DNA from: Eubacteriales Family XIII. Incertae Sedis bacterium
Lineage (GTDB): Bacteria; Bacillota; Clostridia; Peptostreptococcales; Anaerovoracaceae
NCBI GenBank assembly: GCA_031270275.1
Contig: JAISXZ010000176.1
Span: forward strand, 1-36,963
Direction of reading: 5' to 3'
DNA: 36,963 bases
Shown here: piece by piece, positions 8,144 to 15,111 of the stretch
Numbering within the stretch: the first letter of the stretch is position 1
Layout: each line of letters begins with the position of its first letter
Translations under genes and position numbers: made by a program
Notes under the pieces: model-generated
Told to the model about the DNA's origin: nothing
Databases searched by the model: none
Seen by the model: the letters and a program-made list of their open reading frames with translations, nothing else

Positions 8144-8827
8144 CTAAGTCTGTGCGCGCCGCGGCTTTTCACGCCCCAGGCGCCTGTAGTATTTCTCCGG
8201 GATGTCTTTTTTGTCCTTGTAGAATATGAACTGGCACGATGTCCCATCGCCCGGCGGGTTGTTGACGAACAGGAAATCGCCCGTCTCGTCGATGGCGTTC
8301 ATGTTGAACAGCGGGCAGTGCACGCAGTACAGCGGATAGTCCGGCGTGTTGAAGGTCAGATCCGAGGGCTCGGCTATGCGCGCCAGCCCCACCTCCGGGC
8401 TGTAGCCCCCCATCTTGATGAGGCGTCCGCCGGAGCCGCAGGGCGTGTTGGTTATGACGAGCTTCTCGTCGTCCTCCGCCAGGGCCATATGCTGATGCAC
8501 GTGCCCCTGGAGCTCCGCCGCCATCTTCTCCACCATGAACTGAAAATCGGTGCGCTCGGGCGGCAGGAAGACGAGTTTCGCCTCCTTCGCGTGCGCGTCG
8601 CGCTCGGCCGCCTCGACGCCCTCTATCCCATGGCGCTCGTATATCCATGTGAGCAGACCCGCAATCCATACCATGTAGCCGTCGTGGAGATGCACGAACT
8701 GGTCATACATCAGCTGCGTCTGCTCCTTGGCCTTCTGCGAATCGCCGGCGTCTATAGCATCGAACGCCTTGTCGATGGTGCGCTTTGCCATTTCGGCAAG
8801 CTGGTTGTCGGTCCATATGCGGCCCAC
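8144..8827 (-). CDS. Conserved-looking 227-residue protein with CGSGGR and YCVHC motifs
   Basis: Not confidently assigned. The first 70 residues look alpha-helical. A His-rich stretch GHVHQHM (H109, H111, H113) is followed by TPCGSGGRL (C130) and YCVHCP (C168, H170, C171), together a plausible metal- or cofactor-binding site. The layout vaguely recalls proteins annotated as L-2-amino-thiazoline-4-carboxylate hydrolase-like, but I cannot confirm this. The start is a GTG at 8827 with a textbook AGGAGG seven bases upstream. It is encoded three bases ahead of the UroD-family gene, so the two are probably made together and may act together. Confidence 0.72.
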   Translation of the reverse strand: MGRIWTDNQLAEMAKRTIDKAFDAIDAGDSQKAKEQTQLMYDQFVHLHDGYMVWIAGLLTWIYERHGIEGVEAAERDAHAKEAKLVFLPPERTDFQFMVEKMAAELQGHVHQHMALAEDDEKLVITNTPCGSGGRLIKMGGYSPEVGLARIAEPSDLTFNTPDYPLYCVHCPLFNMNAIDETGDFLFVNNPPGDGTSCQFIFYKDKKDIPEKYYRRLGREKPRRAQT

Positions 8828-8843
8828 GGCTTAGCCTCCTGAT

Positions 8844-9040
8844 GTTACTACTCACCCGCCACGCCATTTTTGCCCATCTCGGAACCTGGGTTCGGTTATT
8901 GGCTTCCTCACGTACCAGGCAGTACGCTCCGGGAGCCAAAACCGCCCCCAGAACCCGATCTGGACAAACACTACCGCGGCGGGTGAGTAGTTTCGATTTA
9001 AGTAGGTGCGTAGCAACGCCATTTTTGCCCATCTCGGAAC
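8844..9040 (+). repeat. Dispersed palindromic element, copy C with partial tandem copy
   Basis: Full copy at 8844-9017. The arms are ACTACTCACCCGCC and GGCGGGTGAGTAGT, so compared with copy B both arms changed in a complementary way (CACGCC/GGCGTG to CCCGCC/GGCGGG). The tail TTTCGATTTAAGTAGGTG and an outer arm ending at 9017 follow. Immediately after is a second, broken left half (9015-9040: ACGCCATTTTTGCCCATCTC). It lies between the CocE-like gene and the 227-residue gene, antisense to both. Confidence 0.92.
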
Positions 9041-9056
9041 TCAGACAGCTTTTCGC

Positions 9057-10907
9057 CTACTCCGGAATGATCGGGACCTCCAGGTAGGAATTGCCGAGAT
9101 GGAGCGTGTGCGTCACCGTCCGCATGAAGGGCCACCAGTAGATGCCGTTTCTGGCCATCTTGCCGCGCATGTCGGACTGGTTCCTGACGATCAGCTCCAT
9201 TTTGTGGCCCTTCTGAAAAACGCAGGATGTCGGCATGATGGCGATCTCGTAGCGGTTTACCTCGCCCGGAACGATGGGGATCGGCTCCTGGCGCTTGTGG
9301 CAGGGATAGTAGTCCAGCGACTTATCCTCGTCTATCGTGTTGAACTTCGCCTTCAGGTAGCCGGCCGCCACGAGGAAGCGCGAGCCGTCCGGATGGAGGT
9401 CGATCACGTCGATCAGCCAGTTCGTGTCGTCCGTGTCGATCTCGGCGTCGAAGCGGAGCGCCATATGCCCCGTGATCTCCATGTCCTTCTCCAGCGCCGG
9501 CGTGGCGTACCGCAGGCAGTAGACCGTCGCGTCCATGTACGGCGCCTGCTGCGTCCAGGACTCCGTCGCGGGCGCCGGGGCGCCGTCGGGGCTCAGGCCG
9601 CCGCCCGGCTGCAGATAGAACTTCGTGTACTGCGTCCTCGCAAGCGGCCATTCGTTCTCGAACTTCCACTTGTTCACGCCCATCGTGAAGATCTTGACGC
9701 GCGGCTCGTCCATTATGCCGTTGTCTATGCCCTTCGTCCAGTACTCGTTCCAGCGCACGTCCTCGTCGCAGAACCAGTAAAAGGGCCGGGCCGCGTTCAT
9801 GGGGGGGAAGATCATGAGCTTCTTGTGCTCGTCGGGCACCTGGGTGGACTTCCTGAAGCACTCGAAGGTCGCCCAGCAGTAGATGTCGTTGTTCCAGCAG
9901 GCGCCGATATACATGGGGAGCTTTATGTCCCCGAGCCCGCTGTTGACTGGGGTCGGGTGGTTGAGATAGATCAGCTCGTCCACCAGCTGATGGGAGACGG
10001 TCGGGTACTTGACCTGCGGGTAGAACTTGGGGTTCCACTTTACGTCGGGGTCGTCGAGGATCTCCTGCACGAGTTTCTGGCCCTCCTCCTTGCTGTAGGC
10101 GGTCAGGTACTTGGGCAGCAGCCTGTACTCGGGGTGCAGGTTGGAGTTGACCTGCAGCTGGTCATAGGAATGCAGGCCCTGGTGGACATTGTAGAACATC
10201 GAGTCCTTGATGCCGGAGAAGTTGTCGTAGAGGTGGGACGGCCCCTCGGACGGGCGTATGGCGACCATGTTCGGGTGCGGGTCCGCGCCCCCCACGAGCG
10301 TCGCCCTGCCGTAGGACGAGGGCCCCATCATTACGGCCTTGCCGTTGGACCACGGCTGCTTGGTGGCCCAGTCGATGATGTCCTGCATGTCCTTGGGGTT
10401 GTGCTGGGTCGAGTCCCCGAGGTCCACGCCCTCGGAGTTGCCCAGGCCCCTCGGCTCCGCGATGATGTGGACGAAGCCCCTCGGGACCGTGTAGGTGAAG
10501 TCGCCGCCCTCCAGGCTGCCGTTCCAGAACGGGCTGACGAAATAGTCCTGCGGATAGTCTATATACCATGCAAGGCAGTCCTGCCCGTCCTTGCCCCATT
10601 CGCCGATGCAGAGGATGACGGGGAACTTCTCGCCCTCCGCGTTGTCGGGCCGGTACACGTCGATGGCCAGGCGCACGCCGTCGCGCATGGGGATCATGAC
10701 GTCCTTGTCCACCGTCCACTTGTATGTCGGCTGCGTCTCCTCCCCCTTTATGAGCTGCGGGTGCCCGTCGTAATATACGCCCGTAAGCTTTTTGCCGGCT
10801 TCATACGGGATCTTGGTCGGCGACGGCCTCCAGCCAGGCAAGAGGGCCCACACGTCGTCCGAGCTGTATACGCTGACGCGCGGGTTTTGGTTCTGAATGC
10901 TGCTCAT
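9057..10907 (-). CDS. CocE/NonD-like (X-Pro dipeptidyl-peptidase S15) alpha/beta protein
   Basis: Protein of 616 residues with the CocE/NonD plan: an alpha/beta-hydrolase domain (about 60-400) with MRDGVRLAIDVYRP, RGLGNSEG and a nucleophile elbow GPSSYG (S197), then a C-terminal jelly-roll (about 410-610). Such enzymes cleave esters or peptides. The acid is probably D341 in CWNND. The segment normally holding the catalytic His, just before the RWxxYWxKGIDNG motif, reads IFPPMNAARPFYWFC with no His, so ordinary hydrolase activity is doubtful. No signal peptide, so probably cytosolic. The ATG at 10907 has AAAGGAG nine bases upstream. It may act on the imported substrate or as a binding or isomerising protein. 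Confidence 0.87.
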   Translation of the reverse strand: MSSIQNQNPRVSVYSSDDVWALLPGWRPSPTKIPYEAGKKLTGVYYDGHPQLIKGEETQPTYKWTVDKDVMIPMRDGVRLAIDVYRPDNAEGEKFPVILCIGEWGKDGQDCLAWYIDYPQDYFVSPFWNGSLEGGDFTYTVPRGFVHIIAEPRGLGNSEGVDLGDSTQHNPKDMQDIIDWATKQPWSNGKAVMMGPSSYGRATLVGGADPHPNMVAIRPSEGPSHLYDNFSGIKDSMFYNVHQGLHSYDQLQVNSNLHPEYRLLPKYLTAYSKEEGQKLVQEILDDPDVKWNPKFYPQVKYPTVSHQLVDELIYLNHPTPVNSGLGDIKLPMYIGACWNNDIYCWATFECFRKSTQVPDEHKKLMIFPPMNAARPFYWFCDEDVRWNEYWTKGIDNGIMDEPRVKIFTMGVNKWKFENEWPLARTQYTKFYLQPGGGLSPDGAPAPATESWTQQAPYMDATVYCLRYATPALEKDMEITGHMALRFDAEIDTDDTNWLIDVIDLHPDGSRFLVAAGYLKAKFNTIDEDKSLDYYPCHKRQEPIPIVPGEVNRYEIAIMPTSCVFQKGHKMELIVRNQSDMRGKMARNGIYWWPFMRTVTHTLHLGNSYLEVPIIPE

Positions 10908-11053
10908 GTGCTAGGTCTCCTTTCATTTTGCCAACAATGCGCGGGCTCCAACAATATGCGGGATCCTGATGTGTGGCTATAACACCTTGCAATCGCAAGC
11001 CATTATCCAGAAAAAGCGAAGGGACCGCGGATCCGGGGCCTTATCGCAGGACG
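10908..11053. other. Gap between cupin and CocE-like genes
   Basis: A 146-base gap in an otherwise tightly packed cluster. Apart from the RBS of the downstream CocE-like gene I see only short inverted repeats (for example GCTTGCGATTGCAAGG-type pairing near 10987-11002) and no convincing promoter or terminator. Confidence 0.4.
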
Positions 11054-11500
11054 CTAGGGCCGCGGCTCCTTGTAGGCCGTGTCCCCGGAGTATTCGGGGT
11101 TCGTCACTACCGAGAAGTGGAAGATCGGCTGATCGACCCTGAGCAGGCGGAGCGGGTTGTGCCTCATGCCCCCTGGGACAAAGATCAGCGAGGTCCTGTC
11201 GATCAGGTGGACGTTTCCGTCGAGCGCCAGCTCAATCGTCGCGTGAAGGTCGTAGGGGCTCTCGGGGTCACAGCCGAAAAAGCCGATTATCTCGTCATAG
11301 TCGTGGGTGTGCTCCTCGAAAAGCGGGTCGCGCGGCTGGGCCTTCTTGTACCATGCCGTGTTCATCTGGAACGCGCCCGGCACCTCGTTGCCGTCAATCC
11401 ACAGTATCCGTTTCGCGAAGGCCGCGTACAGCCCCTTGAAATCCTCGCTTATGATGCCCGGTTCGTGCAGCTCCTGCACTATATACCTCGATGTGTCCAT
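11054..11500 (-). CDS. Cupin-domain protein
   Basis: Protein of 148 residues with a complete single-domain cupin metal site. Motif 1 is HTHDYDE (H64, H66, E70) followed by glycine G76, and motif 2 is PGGMRH (P109 to H114). Cupins of this size bind Fe, Mn, Ni or Zn and act as isomerases, dioxygenases, decarboxylases or sensors. The ATG at 11500 lies seven bases after the GlmS-like stop, with AGGG just upstream, so it is probably translated with the mutase genes. In an anaerobe an isomerase or lyase role is more likely than an oxygenase, but the sequence does not decide it. Confidence 0.83.
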   Translation of the reverse strand: MDTSRYIVQELHEPGIISEDFKGLYAAFAKRILWIDGNEVPGAFQMNTAWYKKAQPRDPLFEEHTHDYDEIIGFFGCDPESPYDLHATIELALDGNVHLIDRTSLIFVPGGMRHNPLRLLRVDQPIFHFSVVTNPEYSGDTAYKEPRP

Positions 11501-11507
11501 ATCCCTG

Positions 11508-11942
11508 CTATTCAACCCCCAAATCGCCCTTAAGGAGCGCGACCGTCTCCTTTGCCGTGACCGTATTCCTGAACACGCGGTTGAAGCCCATCTCGATATA
11601 GCGGCGCTCGACCTCGGCCCAATTGTTCTCGAGCTCCACCGAAGGCGCGACCGAGCCGCCTGCGTAGAGTATGATGTCGTCCAGGCCGGCCTCGACGCAT
11701 CTGTCGCGCAGGCCCTCGCAGTCGATAAGCCCCATGCCGTAAGACGAGGACACGAGGATCGCGTCCGCGTTCGACTCGATGGCGGCGTTGATGAATTCCT
11801 GCTGCGGCACGACGGCGCCGAGGAAGGACACCTTGAAACCGGCGTCCTCAAAGCTGTGCTTCAGCACCCAGCCGCCGATGATGTGCGCGTCCTCGCCTAT
11901 GGTGCCGATTACCACGCTCATGTTGGGTTTTCCCTTGCTCAT
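11508..11942 (-). CDS. glmS: GlmS-like B12-binding subunit of carbon-skeleton mutase
   Basis: Protein of 144 residues, close to the usual 137 for glutamate mutase S. The B12-binding signature DAHIIG (D18-G23) supplies His20 as the lower cobalt ligand; the SSSYG segment (65-69) and the YAGGS glycine motif (93-97) that cradle the nucleotide tail are in place. It would bind adenosylcobalamin at the interface with the GlmE-like subunit encoded just upstream. The ATG at 11942 has GGGAGGG eight bases upstream. A copy of the dispersed element (11961-12134) sits between the two mutase subunit genes. Confidence 0.93.
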   Translation of the reverse strand: MSKGKPNMSVVIGTIGEDAHIIGGWVLKHSFEDAGFKVSFLGAVVPQQEFINAAIESNADAILVSSSYGMGLIDCEGLRDRCVEAGLDDIILYAGGSVAPSVELENNWAEVERRYIEMGFNRVFRNTVTAKETVALLKGDLGVE

Positions 11943-11960
11943 CGCATAAGCCCTCCCTAT

Positions 11961-12134
11961 GTTACTACTCACCCGCCACGCCATTTTTGCCCATCTCGGA
12001 ACCTGGCTGCGATTATTGGCTTCCTCACGTACCAAGCAGTACGCTCCGGGAGCCAAAATCGCCTCCAGAACCCGATCTGAACAAAGACTGCCGCGGCGGG
12101 TGAGTAGTTTCGATTTAAGTAGGTGAGTAGTAAC
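11961..12134 (+). repeat. Dispersed palindromic element, full copy D
   Basis: The cleanest copy. The left end GTTACTACTCACC (11961-11973) pairs perfectly with the outer right arm GGTGAGTAGTAAC (12122-12134). Alternatively ACTACTCACCCGCC (11964-11977) pairs perfectly with the inner right arm GGCGGGTGAGTAGT (12095-12108). The centre has TGCGATTATTGGCTTCC against GGGAGCCAAAATCGC. It lies between the genes for the two mutase subunits, antisense to both. Confidence 0.93.
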
Positions 12135-12138
12135 CTCC

Positions 12139-13611
12139 CTATTTCTGAACCATCGGCAGGCGCGAGGCGTATTGCAGATCCGCGACGACCATGTCGAAGT
12201 CAAGCGGCCGGCCCTCCTTCGCGGCGCGGCTCTCGAGCTTCCCAAGATGGTATTCCTCGACCTCCTTGGGGAGCGGCATGTCGCCGATCCTGTAATAGCG
12301 CATGGCCTGGCTGGCGTCACGCATGAGAAGCACGTTGCCCCTGTTGTGCTTCCACGGGGAGATCATCGTCTGGACCCAGCCGGCGTCCACGCCCAGGCAC
12401 AGGCCGAGGGCAATGTCGCCGTCGCCCGCGTCGAGGCATTTTTCCAGCATGGCCCGCACCTCGATCTCGAGTATGCGCTCCTCCTCCTCGACTTCCCTGC
12501 CTATGGGCAGCCTCTGCGCCCCGACGAGCGTCTCGACCTCCCTCGCTATGCGGACCGACGCGCCCATGCCCTCCTTCGAGGGCGTGGCAAACGCCTCGTC
12601 CTGGCATTTGAGCAGCATGGACGTGCTGCCCCCCATGCAGCCGATGGTCAGCGCGTGGCTCATCATCGCGCTGCATTCCTCCAGCCTCGGGGGGAAGGCC
12701 CCCTGGAACATATGGCTGTTCTGGGTAAAGAGGATGCCCTCGTAGCCGAAGCGCCCGCAGTATTCCTCGCAGAGCCTCTTTGTGACGCGCATCATGGCGA
12801 CGTCCTGGATCAGGTTCATGTTCAGGCCGAACTCGAGGAAGAACTGCCTGATGCCCTGCTCCGCGCCGAGCAGCGACTGGGCGACCATCACGAAGGACTT
12901 GAAGCCGCAGCTGTCGTAGCCCGTCAGGTTGCACGAGATATGCGGGCTCTGCGGCACGCCGCGCTCGTGGTAGATGGCGGCAAGCCGCGATTCGTACTGG
13001 TTTATGCGGATCTCCTCGTCGAGCGATATATGCTTGCAGTGGGACATGACCTCCTGGACGGATCGGCAGTTGCACGCGTTCCAGCCTGCGGCCAGCGCTA
13101 TCTCGGAGGCGAGCCGCCCGTCCTCGTCCGTGGAGTTCAGCGACATGGGGGACCTGATCGCCCGTTTGAGCCTCCGCGCCTCGTCTACCCCGTGGTTCAC
13201 TATCGGCCAGCCGTTCAGCATCGTCGAGCCTTCCTTCCTGCTGCGCTCGATGCCGTCCGCGGCCCTCCTGTAGTTGTTCTTGCGCGTATACGAGTCGGAA
13301 AAGACGTTCCACATGCCGTCCGGGATCAGGGGGTATTCGTCCTCGACAAAGCCCATGCCCTTCAGCATGAATTCCGTGAGCGCCTGCCCGAACTGCGGGT
13401 GGAACAGATGCCTGCCCGTCTCGTGGTACTCGCGCTGCTTGATGGCGTAGTTGCGGCCCGCGCCTACCGAAAGCTCATAGGCCGCCGCTATGTTTTCGTC
13501 CATGTTCTCGATAGCGCGGCCCGTCTCCCACTGCGGCAGCACCTCCTCCCTGCGGATCCTGTAGAATTCCTCGTCCGTCAGCCGTCTGTTCCTGATCGCG
13601 TATTTGGCCAT
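12139..13611 (-). CDS. glmE: GlmE-like catalytic subunit of an adenosylcobalamin-dependent mutase
   Basis: Protein of 490 residues (glutamate mutase E is about 483), aligning end to end with the family: N-terminal LTDEEFYRIRREEVLPQW, SDSYTRKNNY, MLNGWPIVNHGV, AEQGI, and C-terminal GKLESRAAKEGR. It should form the TIM barrel that clamps the B12 of GlmS. Lys and Glu that contact the adenosyl ribose (KCQDE, K335 and E339) are kept. By my alignment to remembered Clostridium GlmE, the substrate residues are mostly changed: Arg66 to Gln73, Arg149 to Asn159, Glu171 to Asn181, Tyr177 to Glu187, Tyr181 to His191; only Arg100 (R110) remains. A substrate other than glutamate is likely. The ATG at 13611 is chosen for AAAGGAG six bases upstream; another ATG lies at 13629. 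Confidence 0.9.
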   Translation of the reverse strand: MAKYAIRNRRLTDEEFYRIRREEVLPQWETGRAIENMDENIAAAYELSVGAGRNYAIKQREYHETGRHLFHPQFGQALTEFMLKGMGFVEDEYPLIPDGMWNVFSDSYTRKNNYRRAADGIERSRKEGSTMLNGWPIVNHGVDEARRLKRAIRSPMSLNSTDEDGRLASEIALAAGWNACNCRSVQEVMSHCKHISLDEEIRINQYESRLAAIYHERGVPQSPHISCNLTGYDSCGFKSFVMVAQSLLGAEQGIRQFFLEFGLNMNLIQDVAMMRVTKRLCEEYCGRFGYEGILFTQNSHMFQGAFPPRLEECSAMMSHALTIGCMGGSTSMLLKCQDEAFATPSKEGMGASVRIAREVETLVGAQRLPIGREVEEEERILEIEVRAMLEKCLDAGDGDIALGLCLGVDAGWVQTMISPWKHNRGNVLLMRDASQAMRYYRIGDMPLPKEVEEYHLGKLESRAAKEGRPLDFDMVVADLQYASRLPMVQK

Positions 13612-13648
13612 GCCAAGCTCCTTTCCCATGCGGCGGGCCGTGAGCGGC

Positions 13649-15007
13649 CTAAAGCAGCGAGAGCAGGGCCCTTACGTCCTCTGCGTTCTCAAGCGTCTTC
13701 AGATACCTGAATATTTCGTCGGCCTTTTCCGTCACCCTCGGTATGTCCCCGATCCCTACGCAGTCGTGGAAGCGCTGCCTGTGCTCGTCCTCCGTCATCG
13801 GATAGGCCGGCGTTCCAGGCGGGACGTCGATGGAGCCTTTGAGGACGCGCCCGTCCTTCAGCGTAACGACGAGATCCGAGGAATAGTGCTCCCGCGTCGC
13901 GGCGATGCCCTCGTCGATGACCACGGACACCTTCTCTTCCATATATTTCAGCATAGCGGGGTCCCTGATCGCCTCGCGCTCGAAATGCGCCAGCTGGACG
14001 GGCGGCCGAAACAGCGCGTTCGCGACGCAGTAGCCCACGCTGAACTGGGCGTCCACCTTCGGGTTGGGGCCGAGCCTGAATTCCCCGGTAAGCTTGTACG
14101 TGAACGGTGGGACCAGGACCTCCGCCTTTTCGACGTCCTCCCCCGTAAACCCGTGCTGCCTCTGCATGTCCAGCGCCAGCTGCGTGCTCCCCTGGGTAAG
14201 GCCGCAGCTCGGGTACTTTTTGAAGTTCAGGTCCGTCACATGCCATTTGTCGCCCAGGCCGTCCACGGCCTTTGCCGTATCCGCCCTGCCCCTGCCGAAA
14301 AGGAAGAAATACCCGTAATGCCCGTCGAGCCAGTTTTCCGGCCCCGTTATGCCAAGCCGCGCGAACCGCGCGCACTCTATGCCCGTTTCCGCGGTCCAGC
14401 CCTCGATGACGCGCACGGCCAGCGCCCCGTCCGCGTGGCTCTGGAAGCTGCCGCCGCTCTTGTTGAAGGCGAGCGCCATGGCGTTCATGATCTGGGACTC
14501 GTCGAGCTTGAGCAGCCATGAGGCCGCGGCCGTCGAGCCGAAGACGGACACGACGCCCGTCGGGTCGAAGCCGGCGTACTCGTCCTCCCTGAGATTCAGG
14601 CGCAGCGCGGTCTCCGTGCCGACGGCCACGGCGGCAACGAGGTCTTCCCCGCTGCACCCGCCGATCAGCTCCGCAGCGGCCAGGGCCGCCGGAATCGTCG
14701 CCGCGCCGATGTGCGGGCCGGGCGCTATGTGGTCGCATATGTCCCAGGCCCGCGCCATCGAGCTGTTTACGAAGGCCGCCGCGTGCGCGGGGACCTTCCC
14801 CCCATGCAGCAGTATCGTGGCCTCATGCTTCCCGCCCAGCTCCTTTGCCAGATTCGCCAGGGCCTCGATGCCGTCCGATTTCCATCCGGCAATCGCCGCG
14901 CCGCAGATCGCCACGCACTGCCTTTTTGCCCCTTCGACTACGTCTTTGGGTATGTCCTCGTACCTGATCCCATGGATGAAATCAGCCAGCTGGTCTTCTT
15001 TTCTCAT
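13649..15007 (-). CDS. MmgE/PrpD family protein
   Basis: Full-length member (452 residues) of the MmgE/PrpD family, which includes 2-methylcitrate dehydratase, cis-aconitate decarboxylase and iminodisuccinate/EDDS epimerases; all act on small di- or tricarboxylates without a metal. Family landmarks are the N-terminal helical segment, GGKHEATILLHGGKVP, SMARAWDICD, and the KKYPSCGLTQG segment in the second domain. The ATG at 15007 has AAGGAG five bases upstream. It sits between the mutase reactivase and catalytic subunit genes, so it probably acts directly before or after the mutase. This replaces the methylaspartate ammonia-lyase gene usually found with glutamate mutase, which is absent here. 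Confidence 0.92.
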   Translation of the reverse strand: MRKEDQLADFIHGIRYEDIPKDVVEGAKRQCVAICGAAIAGWKSDGIEALANLAKELGGKHEATILLHGGKVPAHAAAFVNSSMARAWDICDHIAPGPHIGAATIPAALAAAELIGGCSGEDLVAAVAVGTETALRLNLREDEYAGFDPTGVVSVFGSTAAASWLLKLDESQIMNAMALAFNKSGGSFQSHADGALAVRVIEGWTAETGIECARFARLGITGPENWLDGHYGYFFLFGRGRADTAKAVDGLGDKWHVTDLNFKKYPSCGLTQGSTQLALDMQRQHGFTGEDVEKAEVLVPPFTYKLTGEFRLGPNPKVDAQFSVGYCVANALFRPPVQLAHFEREAIRDPAMLKYMEEKVSVVIDEGIAATREHYSSDLVVTLKDGRVLKGSIDVPPGTPAYPMTEDEHRQRFHDCVGIGDIPRVTEKADEIFRYLKTLENAEDVRALLSLL

Positions 15008-15046
15008 GGCGTCTCCTTCAGTCGTTTCGATTTGGTTTGCCTTATT

Positions 15047-15104
15047 GGCGGCGTGTGAGTAGTTTCGATTTATGGTTGCTGCTTATGGTTGCTGCTCACC
15101 CGCA
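15047..15104 (+). repeat. Solo right end and left end remnants of the dispersed element
   Basis: Between the GlmL-like and PrpD genes, GGCGGCGTGTGAGTAGTTTCGATTTA-like sequence (15047-15072) matches the right end and tail of the dispersed element. It is followed by a short direct repeat of TGGTTGCTGCT and then GTTGCTGCTCACCCGC, which resembles the left end. The middle is missing, as if an element was lost or two partial copies met. Confidence 0.65.
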
Positions 15105-15111
15105 CAGTTCC

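Noticed and set aside
9006-10982. Long plus-strand open frames opposite minus-strand genes (for example 658 codons here, also 7076-8842 and 30771-32411)
   Set aside because: High GC gives long antisense frames. The products are Arg/His/Pro-rich, have no domain signature, and each lies exactly opposite a clear gene.
4775-12134. CRISPR array made of the dispersed repeats
   Set aside because: Copies are kilobases apart, about 150 bases long, in both orientations relative to genes, and no cas genes are present.
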